DNA from: Isoetes taiwanensis
Lineage: Eukaryota > Streptophyta > Lycopodiopsida > Isoetales > Isoetaceae
Reading direction: 5' to 3'
DNA length: 64,000 bases
Assembly: GCA_021234155.1 (NCBI GenBank)
Contig: JAJEKV010000130.1
Span: 577,658 to 641,657 of the forward strand
The position numbers and the translations under genes are program-made. The notes beneath the pieces were generated by a model. It was not told where the DNA came from and searched no databases. It saw only the letters and a program-made list of their open reading frames with translations. Of this stretch, positions 25,965 through 39,700 are shown one piece after another. How positions within the stretch are numbered: the first letter of the stretch is position 1; the number at the start of each line of letters is the position of its first letter.

Positions 25965-26140
25965 ATAATATTCGATTCTCGATAACTTTTTTATCGCTTG
26001 TCACTTCAAAGTCGGGCGATACATTTTTGTCATCCCATCAGCCTTCCAAAGCTCCATTTATTGGCAATCTTCTGTCATCCTATTATCACCAAAGTCAAAC
26101 TTTGTTGTCACCGACATTTCAAATCAACTTATCACACTTT
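25965..26140. repeat. TGTCA-bearing AT-rich zone left of the second GC-rich block
   Basis: TTGTCAC/TTGTCAT words occur near 26,000, 26,028, 26,072 and 26,107 within otherwise AT-rich DNA. The style resembles the subterminal zones at 19,300-19,800 and 31,390-31,800. It lies immediately left of the abrupt GC rise at about 26,160. I see no CACTA end here. Confidence 0.35.
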
Positions 26141-26159
26141 TATACCACATGCTTTCTCG

Positions 26160-29100
26160 CCATCTTGCTCCTCTCCACATAGGAACCCCACTTGCTAGTA
26201 GAATTGGAGCCACCAAAGCTGAGTGGGAGGCTAACAAGGTTCTCAGACAGGCTAACAAGGCCCTAGCCGGCATGGTGTTGGAGATGGAGTCTCTGATCCC
26301 ATGTGCTCAAAAGGCAAATCGGGTCGGTAGCCAGGAACCCGCATCAATAGTATGGGAGACCCGCACGCCGATGGGAAGATGGCCCGGCCTGCATACTTCG
26401 AAGGCAATGTGCTGCAGGTCACACAGGCGTGGCCTCAGCTGGGACTTCAGAGCTCATCACTGACACTATGACACGAGAGAGGAGCCGCTAATGCAGGAGA
26501 GACTTACGGTCACCAAGAAACTTCTACCGAGGTGGAGGCAGCCAACCACCATGGCACCGACGCAGTCGCCTCAGCAATGCCTGCATTACCGCCGGGATCT
26601 TCGTGTAGTAAGATCGAGCAAGCTCCCATTTCTACCGCAGGTAGGCTGGCTCGAAAGACGCCGCTACTGAGCTCCTGAGCGCCTGTGGGGCCGCGTAACC
26701 ATCCGTTTATTGTGAGGCCGGTCTCCCTACCAGGTGTTCATAGTCGCGTTAGGGTGGAGATGGCTGCGCTGAAGAAGTTCTACAAGAGCGCCGGTGGTTC
26801 CGACCATTGTGGTCGGTGAACACGCGCCGTACCGCTACTCCCCGCCACAGCCTTCCACGCCGGGTACCACGCCCGCGATTGCTGCTTCGGCTTCTCTGGG
26901 GCCTAATTTGCTTTATCTTCAGTTTACATTTCCGCGACGACATCCCAGTTTACTCACCACTCACCTCTGGGGATTCGCTCGCCTTAATTTTGACTCAAGA
27001 AGTCGCTAGAATCCCTGTAGAGCTGCTAGCGGAGGGGCTGGCTGGAATTGTGGCGTTCCGAGACATGCCGTATCGTTAGGGAGAGTTCTCGCCCACAACA
27101 TCCGAACACACATTCGGACGGATGATATTCCTACCATTGAAGCGTTCGCCATACTCGTCGTGACCGGCATTGTCATAATTCACTCGCTAAGGGATGCGCC
27201 AGTGCGTGATGCCATACGCCAAAATGATGTCAAGGGGACATCCCTGCACGCGGGACCGGACTCACACCTCCATGTATCAGATGCTGCATGAGCTTGTCAT
27301 CAGAGGGTATCGCGCCACCGGGTGCCAGGTAGATTATTGGTTCGGAGGTGATGCACATTCGACAAGCTATCGCCGCAGCACTTCGCAGCTCCACCGCAAT
27401 GCGACGCTGCCCGCCGCTTTCCTACCACGGCCCCTTTCTCTCAAGCCCTACCCTCGCTCCCTTACACGGCTCCACGCACTTCAAATTTCACATGTCGCTG
27501 GCCCATTTCCATTTCACCTCACTGCCCGTCCTCCCCCTCACGCGACTCAGTCGGCAGATATCCCTCACGGACAACAGGAATTGCGTCTCCCAAGTGGCTC
27601 ATGGTTCTAGGCTTCCCTTGGCGTATGGGGACAGTCTCAACCGGCGACTCTATTGTATGGATCTCATCTTTCTCATGTGGAGACATGGGAGCATGTCAAG
27701 CACGTGCCACCGATCGCCTGCCAACATTTCTGGCCTTCAACGCCCGCATGTGACGAAGTCATGGTGGAGTGGTTTGCTACTACCCATCAACCTTTGGCAC
27801 ATTCGTTACCCTCCAAACGTACGGGGACAATAACCGGTGATTGTGGGTTCGTGTGCACACACCGCTGGCAACCCTTTTTCTCGGCCGCCTGCTATTTCAC
27901 GCTGCATGCCAATTTCTATCGCAGCCCCGATGCGGATGATGGACCTTATGTCGACGAGTATGATGACATACCAAAGAAGCTGGTAGGTCGCCCTTGAGAT
28001 TTCACGTAACGACCGAGCACCTACGCCACCCTGACCCCTGCCTGATGTCCCCGCCAGCTCACCGCATGCACGGGCCACGAGGGTCGGATGACAAACTGTG
28101 TCACCGCTTTTGGCGCACGCCGCGTGGCATTTTGACTTGGATAATTTGGTAATGGCCTTTCACAGCGGCCCGACCGCAAGTGCACATGCGACAAGACAAT
28201 CGGGAGGGTCTAGTGGTGGACTATGTCAGAAGTTATGCTAAAGATATGCATCTCATCGGCCGCTTTCCTGGGTAAGTACGTATCGATGAGGAGGTCGACC
28301 GTGATCACCTCCCACTTTATTTGTCCGGTTTTCGGAATCTCCCCACTATGCTGCAAATTTCGCTGCCCTCGCTTGAGAGAGAGACTAGATTGCGAGCAAA
28401 AGTGTGGTAGGATCACGCCGAGATGCTCAAGGGACGCCTTCCGGCACTCTTTATATAGAGCATATGGTATGCGGCAAGGGCTCCATTGTGAACCCCTCAG
28501 ATACGGGCTTTTTATGGGCGAAACCCCAACCATAATGCTATACATATGAATTTTAATTTTGGCTCCCTTATCCGTATTATGTACTCATCTCCAACTAGGC
28601 AATCCATATACCCTTTCCATACATATACACCGAATGTTGGTCGATGTTTATCATACATATACCTGAATGTTGGCCAATGTTTATGCAAACCATTAGCCAA
28701 TGTTGGCCACCTACAATAATGGTTTATACGTTGGCATATGGGATGTTGAATTGTTGTTCTAACCCCATGGTAAAGCCATGGTCCTAACTCTATAATTCTT
28801 ACCCGGATCCATATGCGGAGCACCATTTCGCTTCTTCACCACCTCCGCTTTGAGTACTTCCAAATTTGTTTCCGTACGCCGTACCAACCCATAATGATAA
28901 TGCATCACCCCTTGGCAATAAAACCCCCTACCGGGCCACGATGTTAACCATACCGGTTCAACATGGTGAAGTCCCCGGAAGTTCTTCCCGGGCACTTCGC
29001 ACTTCTCCACACTAGAGCGCCACAGATGCATTCGCCACTTTCGCTACACGCGATGCGCCGACAAAAGCTGCGCACTGGCCGCCAGTGGTCAAGAATATTC

Positions 29101-31330
29101 TCACAGAACATGGTTTCCCGATTAGTAAGAACGCTAAGCGGCAGGCTCATTAATATCTCGGGATTCGTGTACCGCCATAAAGTTACCAATGGGGCATCGC
29201 CTTCATTCAAGGGACACAAAGGCACGGTACCTTGCCGCACGGGAGATGTTCGCCCGGCCGACACTCATATCCTCTAACCTTGCATAGAGTGCTTCAAGGC
29301 CAGCCCACGTATCATCACACCCCTGGAAACAAGACTTTGCGCCGTTCTATGACCCGCCAGGACGCTGCACTACACCCCAAAATGGCTCCCCATTGGTTCT
29401 CGCCGTGGACGAGGATGTTGAGGAGGGCCCGCGAACGTCGGCTAATGGGAAGGCAAATGACCTCGAGGAAGTGCATCGAAAGTTACCAAATGGCAGCGGC
29501 GCTCGCCAGGCCGGCCTCCTCACTACCTCCCCGAGCTCAACGAAACACTGCGCAGCTGTCTCCCACACGGAATCACGCTGCGGTTGTTCCCACAAGCGCG
29601 GGCTTATTCAACACCGTCCGCCACCACCTGACGCATCACGGTCAGCCTCTCCGCATTTTGCCAAACCGCTATCGGGTAATTGAAGTGCCACAGCTGGACC
29701 CGGCCGGGCGAGGTGTAAGTGCCAGATGTGCGGTGCCCTCACGCAGTGCTTTTAGACCCGCCACTCAACGACACCACCTTACACCGGCGGCACTGACATT
29801 GAAGACAACCGAATTACCGCGTGACTTGTATTGGTTTTGTCAATTTCGCTGGCGATACGTTTCGAAAGCTGGTGGCTAGACTGCTTAACCGGGCTCCCGC
29901 TGCTCGTGTAGCCGCCATATGGCGAGAGCAGCTTTTGGCAGATGCTCGTTTACTCATCAAGTAGTACTCGTCCGCGGTTGCCCTCACAACACCCTTTTGG
30001 CCTCATCGACCGCCAGCCCCTCGCCACCGGCATGGGGATGGCATGCCTTTTGCACCGTCATCCTACCATGCGACGATGTTGGCCCACGGCCCACCCCTGT
30101 TATGCGCTCACTCGACGCTTCAGACACATTTGTCGTGCTGCCGTATTATGCGCTAATCTCGCCAAGCACTGTGGTGGTTCTCATATCCTTCATCGCCACC
30201 CCATGCTCTCCTCGCGACTCTACATATCGGGTACCGGACGTGTCACTGCTCTATGCACCTAGAGTTCCCTCCCCGCCGATAGCGCCTATCCGCCAGGGAT
30301 AGCAGGAAAGCGCTTTGGCGCCATGCAGAACAACAGTCACCAGGCAGAGCTCTGGGGCCATCAATATAATCGGTCGCAGCCCGCCCTCCGCACGGGTCGG
30401 TGGTTTGGGGCCCTACGCTTTGGTGACTTGGAATGACTGGGAGCAGTGCGTAAGGGCATTTCTTGGCACGCACTGGGGTGAAACCTTCACCCTCTATCGA
30501 TTTCGCTGCTAGAAATCGGATTTACTGCTTGGCCGCAGTTCTTTGATAGACATTACTATCGCTTATTTTTCGTAGTGGTGCCATTATGGGTGAGCGTCGG
30601 CCTCGCGACTGCTTACACTGTACCATAATCTTAGGCCTCATGGGTGGTGAGATCATTGTTCGGGCTAAATGGAATGTGTAGAGTACGTATGTGGGTATCA
30701 GCCGTCGACATCGTGATACCGGGCGGAGTACTTAGACGCTGTTTCGGCGCTTCCTCGACCCGACGAGCACGCCAAAATGGCCCACATATCATCAACCCGG
30801 TAGCTAGTCTGGGCCCAATGCCTCTACCCTCGCTCCCACGCCGAAAAGCTGCACTCGCTCATTTGCACCCGGGTGCCCACCATCTTCGCAGATCGGTGAC
30901 AAAGTGTGTGGATTGAGCCCCGCCAGACAAAGTTCTCGCCGCCAAACCAAAAGCCATTGAGGGATGAGTCTCTACACTTTCAGAAGCTGCCCGCTCGGGC
31001 CAGGATCCGGGCCGAGCACGCCCTTTGGGCACGTGACTTGCCCCTTGTATTTGTCGATGAACACACCGCCGTAAGACGCGTCTCCGGGTCGACATTCGAG
31101 GAAATTGACTCGCGGGAGGGTCACCTTTTGCCCCGCTTCGCTGGCTTCATGATTGCACTACAGCCGGTGGCCGGATCAGAGAGCGCAGATGAGACAGTTA
31201 GGGATGGGCGAGTCAAGAAGTTGATGAGCTGCTATTGCTGAACTCGGAGCGATCCCGGGCAAGACCACTTTTGTCGCTTTTTGTATTGGGTCCCATAGAC
31301 CGATCACCGCCGGACCATAAGTTAACCTTC
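26160..31330. mobile_element. GC-rich degenerate block, probably a decayed transposable element
   Basis: About 5.2 kb of GC- and CpG-rich DNA with sharp edges, in composition like the LINE block at 810-4,390. Many open frames overlap (up to 215 codons at 29,232-29,879 plus), but most are CpG-driven shadows. Stretches that read like former protein are IPTIEAFAILVVTGIVIIHS with SLRDAPVRDAIRQNDVKG (plus, about 27,125-27,230, no start codon), KLVARLLNRAPAARVAAIW with EQLLADARLL (plus, about 29,865-29,960), and LPLVFVDEHTAVRRVSGSTF (plus, about 31,035-31,095, inside an open frame ending at 31,241). I recognise no reverse-transcriptase, integrase or transposase motif in any of them. Its position between two TGTCA-rich zones raises the possibility of a DNA transposon. 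Confidence 0.4.
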
Positions 31331-31389
31331 CTTCCTCTTCCTTCCCTTCCTTTTCATGATTTGAGGCGCCTATTGACGCACTGCTGGAC

Positions 31390-31850
31390 ATTATTTGTGC
31401 CATTTCTTCAACTTTGTCAGCATGACATTTTATTGTCATACTATGGTCACTTATATCATTTTGTCATTTCTTTGTCATTATAGTACAAATACCGTTGACA
31501 CCTTTTTATCAATATTGTTTTGTCAAAACTATTTCGCCATTTATTGTCGAAGCTGTGCCATTTGTTGCCACATTATAGTCAGATTTATATCATTTGTTTG
31601 TTATCTTTGTCAAGATAAGTCAATCTATTGTCATATTTTGAATAGTTTGTCAAACCATGTCATTCTATTGTCACATTATAGTTTCATTTATCATCTTTGT
31701 CACTTTTTGTCACTAAAAGGGCCACACACTATCAGCTTTTCACATTTATTGTCATTTGATTAATTATTTTGTCGGGCGTTGTTATTGTCATTTTTCGTAT
31801 CGCTTTTGACATTATTTAGTGACAAAAAGTGACAATAATAAATCACCGTT
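31390..31850. repeat. TGTCA-rich array with a 19-bp inverted repeat
   Basis: About fourteen TGTCA words lie in one orientation between 31,418 and 31,790, mostly as TTTGTCA or ATTGTCA. Near the right edge, 31,697-31,715 (TTGTCACTTTTTGTCACTA) is exactly reverse-complementary to 31,817-31,835. The array lies immediately right of the GC-rich block. It has the look of the subterminal binding-site zone of a CACTA-like element, but no CACTA end word is present. Confidence 0.6.
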
Positions 31851-31859
31851 TCATAGGTG

Positions 31860-33660
31860 CGCCCTTCTACCGTCAGTTGATCCATGTTGACATGAAGCCT
31901 TTTTATTTTGATACGCTAAAATCTTTGGAATAGACCTAACGGCCCAAATTAGGGGAAGTTTCTTTGATCGTCTTCATGGCTTTTTGACGGTCAATTTCTT
32001 TTTGAAGATGAACACGCCGATCCCAATCTTTATGCTATCCAAGTCGACATGTTAGCAGCCTAACATCCTCATGTGACTCTACTTCCTAGTGAGCTTAATT
32101 TTTCTCACCCCTATCCACGCTATAATATCGGGACATTTGTTGCCAACTGCCCTCATTTTTTGAGTTGTGGATGGTTTTTCAAAGAGCGTTTGTAATATTA
32201 ATCCATTAATTAGCTAACCCATTCATATCCTTATACTTTCAGCAGATATGTGCACTATTTAGCCATTTAGCCACTATAGGAGCCATAACCATGTTCATTT
32301 GCCTCCAGACAATTTTTTTCTTTTGCTCCACAACGCATTCAAGAAAGAATTTCATATGTAGAAATCAAGTTTATGTAGGCTAGGTGAACCCATTGTGTGA
32401 AGAAAATGTGCCTTAAAAGATAAAAGTCGCCCAAGGGGTTCATGGATGATGTTCAGTTGTTTGAAATCATTAATTTGAGATAGTCTTGAGACAACAGTCT
32501 AACTATTTGGAGCATTGTTACATCACTAAACATGGTTCTTCAATAATGAGCTTTTAATCCATAAGACATTCCATGCCTAATCAACCATGTCCAAATAGCA
32601 TATAAAGAGAACTATAATTCATTAATGGTTTAAACCAAGCTCAAATCCATAACTAGCATTTTAAACTATTCACATCATTGCACGATATTATCATTAGGAA
32701 AACTTCCACCTAAGTGGTGACCAAAACATTGGATACCTAGGTCTAAATGAAGCCAAATAAGCAAAGTGATTGTTCCAATGCATGTAATCCAAAAGGAGTC
32801 CTATAGACCTAAGCCATTGTAAGGGGGTTTGTGCCATCAAGTTTTAAGGTAATTTTGTGCAAGTGTGCAGATACACAACTAGTCCATACCAAAAAAATTT
32901 ACGAATTGGAAATCTCTTGTCACTGTCCTAGAATTGATCTAGGGCAATCCCATCAATGTGCACATGAGAACTATCGCTTATTTTCAAGGTATATCCTATG
33001 TTCGAGAAATTAACATAATCATATTCTAACTAAATGTACATGTCAACATTGGGGACTAGACTTGCCTTTTTATAGATGCCTGTTATAGTGAAAGCCAAAA
33101 ATTAGGAAGCATAATTTGATAACATTTAAAGGTTCGACCTACATTGAACTCCATTATTGAAAATGACTTAGTATTGCATATGACAGCTGAGAAGCACCAT
33201 CCTCCATGAGCACTGCAAAGGACTAGCCAAAGGTCTGATCAAAAATTCCAATTTATATTACGTTCACCTCAGGTTGTTCACTAACAACCATTCTGTTATT
33301 AGAATTAACAAGGTGATGCACATGATTAGTGAAAGGTAACATCGTCTCTGTGCATCACAATGGACTAATCCTAAGAAGTTAAACTTACCTATATGAGGTA
33401 TCATGCGCGTTACCTTTTCACCATAACTTTCTTTGAAGCCGAAGAAGGTGTAATCCCGGCCGAAAATAATACATAGTACATACCAATGGCATTTATGCCA
33501 TAGAAAGGAACTATTCTCAGCATCAAGGGAAGGCGAAGCAAAAAGATGGAAAATCATTGAAGGTGATAGAAGCTGGTCTCGAAGAAGGTCATAATTATAG
33601 GATTAGCCAGGAGTGAACAAAAAGAGGTGATTATAAACTTGACTAGTGTGATGAAGTTGA
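31860..33660. other. AT-rich gene-poor spacer
   Basis: I see no gene. Open frames such as 33,264-33,557 (minus, 97 codons) have no recognisable domain. Confidence 0.45.
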
Positions 33661-33664
33661 ATAG

Positions 33665-33862
33665 TTTACAAGATCAGACGCTTATGAAGAGGTGAAGTTT
33701 CAAATCAAGAAGGTTTTTTGTGGAACTATCTACAAAGAAGGAGACTACGTGTCATCACAGGAGTTAAGTGAGGAGAACAAGGGTAACATATCAACAATCT
33801 TTATTCATAAATTTGTTGTAGAGCTAAACGAAGCATACAAGGCAAATCAATTTCATCGATAA
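33665..33862 (+). other. Short open frame with coding-like base use, unrecognised
   Basis: A frame without a start codon reads DAYEEVKFQIKKVF, then YKEGDYVSSQELSEENKG, then FIHKFVVELNEAYKANQ, before a stop at 33,860. Its lysine- and glutamate-rich, GAAGAGGTGAAG-style codon use is more gene-like than its neighbours, and the next 100 bases continue with FFLDVAFGKTWFIHVS. I do not recognise a family. It may be an exon or retroelement remnant. Confidence 0.25.
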
Positions 33863-34680
33863 AAGGAGGCCATTTGGCCAAAGGCATACATCTTTTTCTT
33901 AGATGTAGCCTTTGGGAAGACCTGGTTCATCCATGTGTCAATGACAGATAAAAGAGTTTGTGGTATGAGCTATCTAACCACTTACGAACCAACATAGCAG
34001 GAGCGATAATTATTCTTCTTCTTTGATCAAGAGAAGAAAGTATTTGACATATTTCCCGTGATTCATTCTACGCATGGGACATATGTGTTCGTAGCTGGAT
34101 CTGGGCTTTGTTCATTGGTTATAATCATGTCTTTTGCATTTTACATTATTATAATTTTACTGTAATAAAGCTTGTCGCATCTCAATAAGAAAATAATAAT
34201 AATAACTGCTTATCCCTATTTTCCTTCCTCTTTCATCCCCTTTTTCATGTGGAATCTTCAACTCAAATCCCCTTGCCTTAACTCTATAACCCATTCTCAT
34301 CCCGCTAATTCTAATGTATAACTTCATTACCTCTCATTTATCCTTTATTACGCCTTTATACGATGACATTTTAATCCCCGAGCGACATTGCAGTGTCTAC
34401 AGCACTTCACACCGTGAGCCAACCTTGATTACCCATTTCTTGTCATCCTCTTCATATTTTTAATAGAAATCGCCATCCTCTATTAATACTCCAGACATAC
34501 TTTATTAATTTTAACTACTCATTTCTCGTCATCCCATTCTTCATTTTCTACTTAAAATCTCATGTTCTTAAATTGTAAGTTCCCTATCACCCACGATACC
34601 CCTAACATAGAACTACTACTAATCCTCAAGAAATTATCCTTGTCAATAATTTTCCATTTCCAAGAGCAAAGGCTCACACG

Positions 34681-34717
34681 GATTGATGGATGGATGGATG
34701 GATGGATAGATAGATAG
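34681..34717. repeat. (GATG)n/(GATA)n microsatellite
   Basis: A tetranucleotide tract of GATG units passing into TAGA units. Confidence 0.9.
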
Positions 34718-36485
34718 TTTCATTTTTGGGTTATATTTCAAGCATCATCCATATCATTACGCAAAGCTTATCAGGTGCCATACCTCTATAACTGTACATA
34801 TCATAGAACAGATGACTTCGATAGTTCCTTCTTGTTGAGTTTTTATTATGCTAATTAATTTTGATTTGTATTGCCAAATGCCGAACCGTATCGTACATAA
34901 ATTAGAATCGAATTTGCAAATACTATGAACGAAAATCATCAAGGCTTCAATATTGTCTTCATCATCTCGCTAAATATGCTTTGTTAAGAAAGACATTTTT
35001 TACCCGGCTATAATCTTAAAAGCGGGCGAGTATCAAAGACTCCATAAAGTTACCAAACTCATTGGGTTTTAGGTTTCCACTTATTCGAGTATTTGATCGG
35101 GCCATTTGATTGACGGAATAGAAGGAAGCCTATTGGATTAGTTTGATTTTTTGGTACAATATTCATGCTATTGTTAAGCACTATACAGGCCAATTATGGG
35201 ATAGATGGCACATGTATCTTCTACGCTTGAACCTGGCGAAAGAATAGTTTCTTGGACCCTAGAACAAAGGTGAAAATGGCGCAAATCAAGACGTGTATGA
35301 CGCCACCGCACACTCAGAGTAGCGCACAACTCTCCCTAAAATACGCTGCTTATGAATGGTTGATGCCAAAGGCCATTAAGCTGAATCTGGCCGAAAAGTG
35401 CGCTATATTTTGGTAATTAGATCGTGGTCGGGCGTATTTCACACCGCTGCAGGACAATTTACTAGAAGCAAGAAGAACCGCTGCCGCCATGCCTATGCCC
35501 GCGCCTCGTACCAACCTCGCCAGAAGCACCGGGTCCGCGTTATTGAAGCCATTGCCCTACACCCAAAGAAAAACCCTAAGCTATTCTCGACCACATCAAA
35601 CATGCAAAACAAAAATATTATCGTTTCACAAAACTATAGGCAACAAAGCCACCCAAAAATAAAACCCCTTTTTCTCCGCTTCAAATAGAAATTTGCAGGA
35701 GATGAATGTAATCAAATCGTAGAGAATATTTGTGAAAGCATTGGAAAGGAAAGACTTATAGTTTTTGCCGGGGGTTGAATCAAGGGTAATTTATCAAGCA
35801 TTAACCACTGGCGAAAGTACCCAAACACCGGGTAAAGTTTTTGCCGCAGATATAAATATGCCAAGACTAAGGAAGAACTGGTATATGCTTTGCTACATCT
35901 GGATATGGAGCCACTAACTTTATAACTCGTCTAGTGTACCGCTCTTCTGATTTCTCCAACAACGACAGCTTCGCACTTCCACTACCCTCGCCCAGAATGC
36001 CGAGAGCCTTATGTTAGGTATTATAAACAACATCATCCTTGAAGGTACCAATAGAAACGTGCTTGTTGATGCTTGTCAAGCCTTCCTTGTAGCATTAAAT
36101 CAACAATTGTTGCATTGTTGTTTGCCTTCATCTCCTTCGGGAAGGTATGAACAAAATGTGTGCCTTTGTTGAGTGCACAAAGTCCAAAGATGATGTGCTT
36201 TTGTTCTCTTCATTCCTGAACTGTCTACGGATATTTGGAGCTTTAAAAAAAACAACATTGTTTGGAGCTATGAAGATTTGCAAATGCGTCCAGATTTGAC
36301 TGCAAATGCTTAAGCAGGAGGTGTCGATGTGATTAAGTCTAAGCATCATTTGATATGGATATGCAAGCCATATATGCTACTCTAATGAATCAAATGCTTG
36401 ATGGCTAAGCTCAAATAGCATAATGTATTCAATAGTCACATATTAAAGATAGGTGGCCAAAAATTCAAACCTGTGAACGTAAAAC
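34718..36485. other. Gene-poor spacer
   Basis: No supported gene. The frame at 35,398-35,688 (plus) has a basic segment (SKKNRCRHAYARASYQPRQK) but no family resemblance. Confidence 0.4.
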
Positions 36486-36489
36486 ATAT

Positions 36490-36753
36490 TCACCAGTCCC
36501 AGACATCTACCCCAGTAACGGAATCCACAAAGCCGCCATGCAAAGGACCGCCAACATCATAACCGTAATACGCTAATTCAAGCTCTACATTTAAGACGCC
36601 GCGCATTTGCGTAGTAGGTGAAGGACATCTTGGCAAAGTCCATCTCAACAACCCAATCACGCTCTCCAAAACAGCGCATTCTCGAACAATGTTGTCACAG
36701 CAGGAGGGGGTTATTAAGACGTACAAAACTCCTTCCATGAAATCTCGACGCAT
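36490..36753 (-). other. Open frame of unknown identity
   Basis: An 87-codon minus-strand frame contains CAVLESVIGLLRWTLPRC, SPTTQMRGVLNVELELAYYG and GGPLHGGFVDSVTGVDVWD. The balanced residue composition is unlike the low-complexity frames around it, which suggests a former exon. I recognise no domain, no splice sites can be fixed, and no partner exon is evident nearby. Confidence 0.2.
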
Positions 36754-36759
36754 TAAGGC

Positions 36760-39700
36760 TTATGACGTTGTTAGCATGCGCGATAAGGCAGACTGGATTT
36801 GGGGTGGAGAATATCGAGATATGAAGTTGATGTTCGGCATGGGCGAACAGCAGGTGTTCCACGGTGGATCGGTCGTATCTTCACCGGGTCGGTATTCGGC
36901 CAGTGGATGCCCTTTTAGCACCATTGTTTTTCAATAATTGTCACGAGTTTTGTTTCCATATTCATCAAGGCAAACTACTGAGTATCTCTTTCATGGTTTC
37001 TGCAATGGAGTGATGCCGGACGCAAGAGGTTTGCAGGTAATCAATATGCATCTACACGTTCCTCTTCCTAGTCGCTAATGTTGGAGAATCTTGAAGCCGT
37101 TGAATTGCTTTTAGACACTTTTTTCACCGCTTCCGTTGTCCTTGTAGGGGTGGGCGGCGGTACCGCTTTTATGGACATTAGATACTCGGACCGGCTGCAT
37201 ATTCATGATTATCCATGGAAATTATTGTGCATGGACAATTTTTCCGCCGTTGTTGGAAACGGGCTGGCATCCATGTTACTATAGGTTTGATGGGAGGAGA
37301 TCATTAAGGGTTTGAAGAAGCACTTGTTCGTGGGGTTCTCGTACACCTAAAAATTATTCTTTTAAGTGGCGATACAATGGCCAAGTCATCTCCTTAATAG
37401 TAAATTCCATGTTTATAAGGACATCTTACCGCTGTAGCCCCACGCATCAAAGTAATGCGGAGCTCATTTAATAGTTCAAACTTTATATGGAAGGAAACCG
37501 TGAAGGTGTTGTGATTAAGGTGGCTTGGTCAATTGCATCCTTCCAAAATGGGCGTGGTCTGCATGATAACTTCTTACCGCAGAGCAAAGTCCTTATTTCA
37601 GTTCATTTGGAGACCCTAAATGGTGAACATGACTCTTGATTTACGCTTCTACCCAAAGCTCTGGTCACCGTATCCCTAGGCAAAAAGGTTGTCAAACCAC
37701 CCCATTTTAAGTATTATTTTAGGACGCTGCATTTCTCCCGGATTCTATTGATTTATGGGAGGGCCAGTATCTCTTTCTGCTATAACCTTTCATTCTCCAC
37801 CCTATTGATTTCCATGATGGTGGGTGCACCCACTACTCTCCAGATCCTCAAGACTCTCCACTATAGCATCACCACCACTCCACGCAGATGTCATGAAAAT
37901 TCACAAAAGCAAACACTTTGTTCTGACGTAAGATATTGCCTTCTTTTATAACCATAGCCCCTCCAATTGCCGTGATGGTATAACTCATATATTCCAATGT
38001 AACTCACTCTCAGCTCCACACGGCTTACTACTCTGGGACAGGTCATTCACCCAAAGTTTGCATCATGGTGGCAAAAAAGTCATCCAATGTGTGCCCGCTA
38101 AGCCAATGCCTTCCTAATATCTGCTATGATCCTTATATATCTCCAAGATGCCGCTCGACGTTGAGACTCTGGAGCACCGGTTTCTTTTGATTGTCCGTGA
38201 GAGGTTCAACCAACGGCCGCCCTCATACACAAGGTTTGTTTAACAAGCATTGGACCGATGTATCCTCTTGGGGTCCTATTCAATGCACATTCCCACCAAA
38301 CATGGGGCATTCCAGTCTGGTTCTCGGGTTGGCTCTCGTGGACGATATGGGAGCTGCCGCAGATTGCATCTTTTCGTGGCATTTATTCATCTGCATCACA
38401 GGCATAGGCCTGTGAAAAGATACTGCAGCCTAGTGTTCATCCTGAATCGAATGATAGGAACGACTGTGATGGTATCTTTAAATTAGATTTTACCGCACTT
38501 CCTATTTCGAGAGGTACAGGCTCAGGCCTGTGGCACCTTGCCGGCCATCACCCATTTGAGAATATGTACCTTAAAATTTTATCCGATTAATAAACTTTTA
38601 CCGTCCTTCCGTAAAAGCAGAGAGAACTAGTTTGAATATAACATCATCTCCATGTCATGTAAAATCTATTGTCTGGATAATGGGAGCATCAGATAGCTAG
38701 ATTTCAAGAAAGCCTGAGGTCTTGGAAGGTGAGAATAAAATACATATTACTTTATCTAAATCAAGCTGTAGCTTTCTTATTAATGATTAATTGTTATGTG
38801 TAAATATTATAATACACTTAAAATTATGCAATGATTATTAATCACTATTAAACATCATAATAATTTTAACTCAAAATTACAATGTCAATAAACCAAAGAT
38901 GATAATGACCAAATAACAATATGATAAACTTTGATAAATTAAATGGTACTAAGATCATACAGGAGTTTCAAGCAACGATCCGCATGGCGGATCACCCGCC
39001 GCCGCTCGGGCATTGTCCATGCACGTCACCGGGAAAATGACAAACAGCAAAACGTAAAATCCAATCCATCCAACTGAACCATCCATCGCATTGTTTTATC
39101 ATTTTTTATGGGCTTCTCCCAGATTCTCCGCCTGGATCCGCGGATATACACCTTTCCCTTCTGGTATCCTGGCTTGAGGATTTTCTATTCGGGCCTTTCA
39201 CTCTAGATTTCTTCAGTAGGGATCAGTAGCTTGACATATTAAATCTTCCTCCAAGTAGAACTGCTGAGGAAACAAATGTAGGGAATTCAATTAAGATGAA
39301 TAAGAAATCTAGAGGAAGGAAGGATGGTACCGTTTAAATTTATTTAGCTTATTGCTTCAACAAATCACCGGCCTCATTTGCCCATCCCATCTCATTACCG
39401 CTCATTGCGAGAGGTCGATCATTACGCAGTTTCCGCGATCGCGTAAAGCTATCAAAGGATCTATCTGCTTGCCGTGATACTCAGTAAAAACTAACTATTC
39501 TTTTTCTTTGTGTAGCTTGAAGAGTGCTTAGAGGCTGTTCGCTGCTCCTAAATTTTCCGCACTCCACGATTCTAATATTCTCTCTCTGCCTCCATTTTGG
39601 GGCTTCAACCGGCTCATTTTGGCATCAAGGTTCTGCTAAATTCCGGAAACATGAGTAGAGCATATCATTGGTTCTCATTTTGCACTGGTATAAATCTTGA

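Noticed and set aside
27400-27720. Plant mobile domain-like GLP segment in the GC-rich block
   Set aside because: Only a short LPW..G.VSTG resemblance. The surrounding frame lacks the rest of the domain.
29232-29879. 215-codon plus-strand open frame in the GC-rich block
   Set aside because: It is rich in Arg, Pro, His and Ala with no motif, overlaps open frames in other phases, and is explained by high G+C lowering stop frequency.
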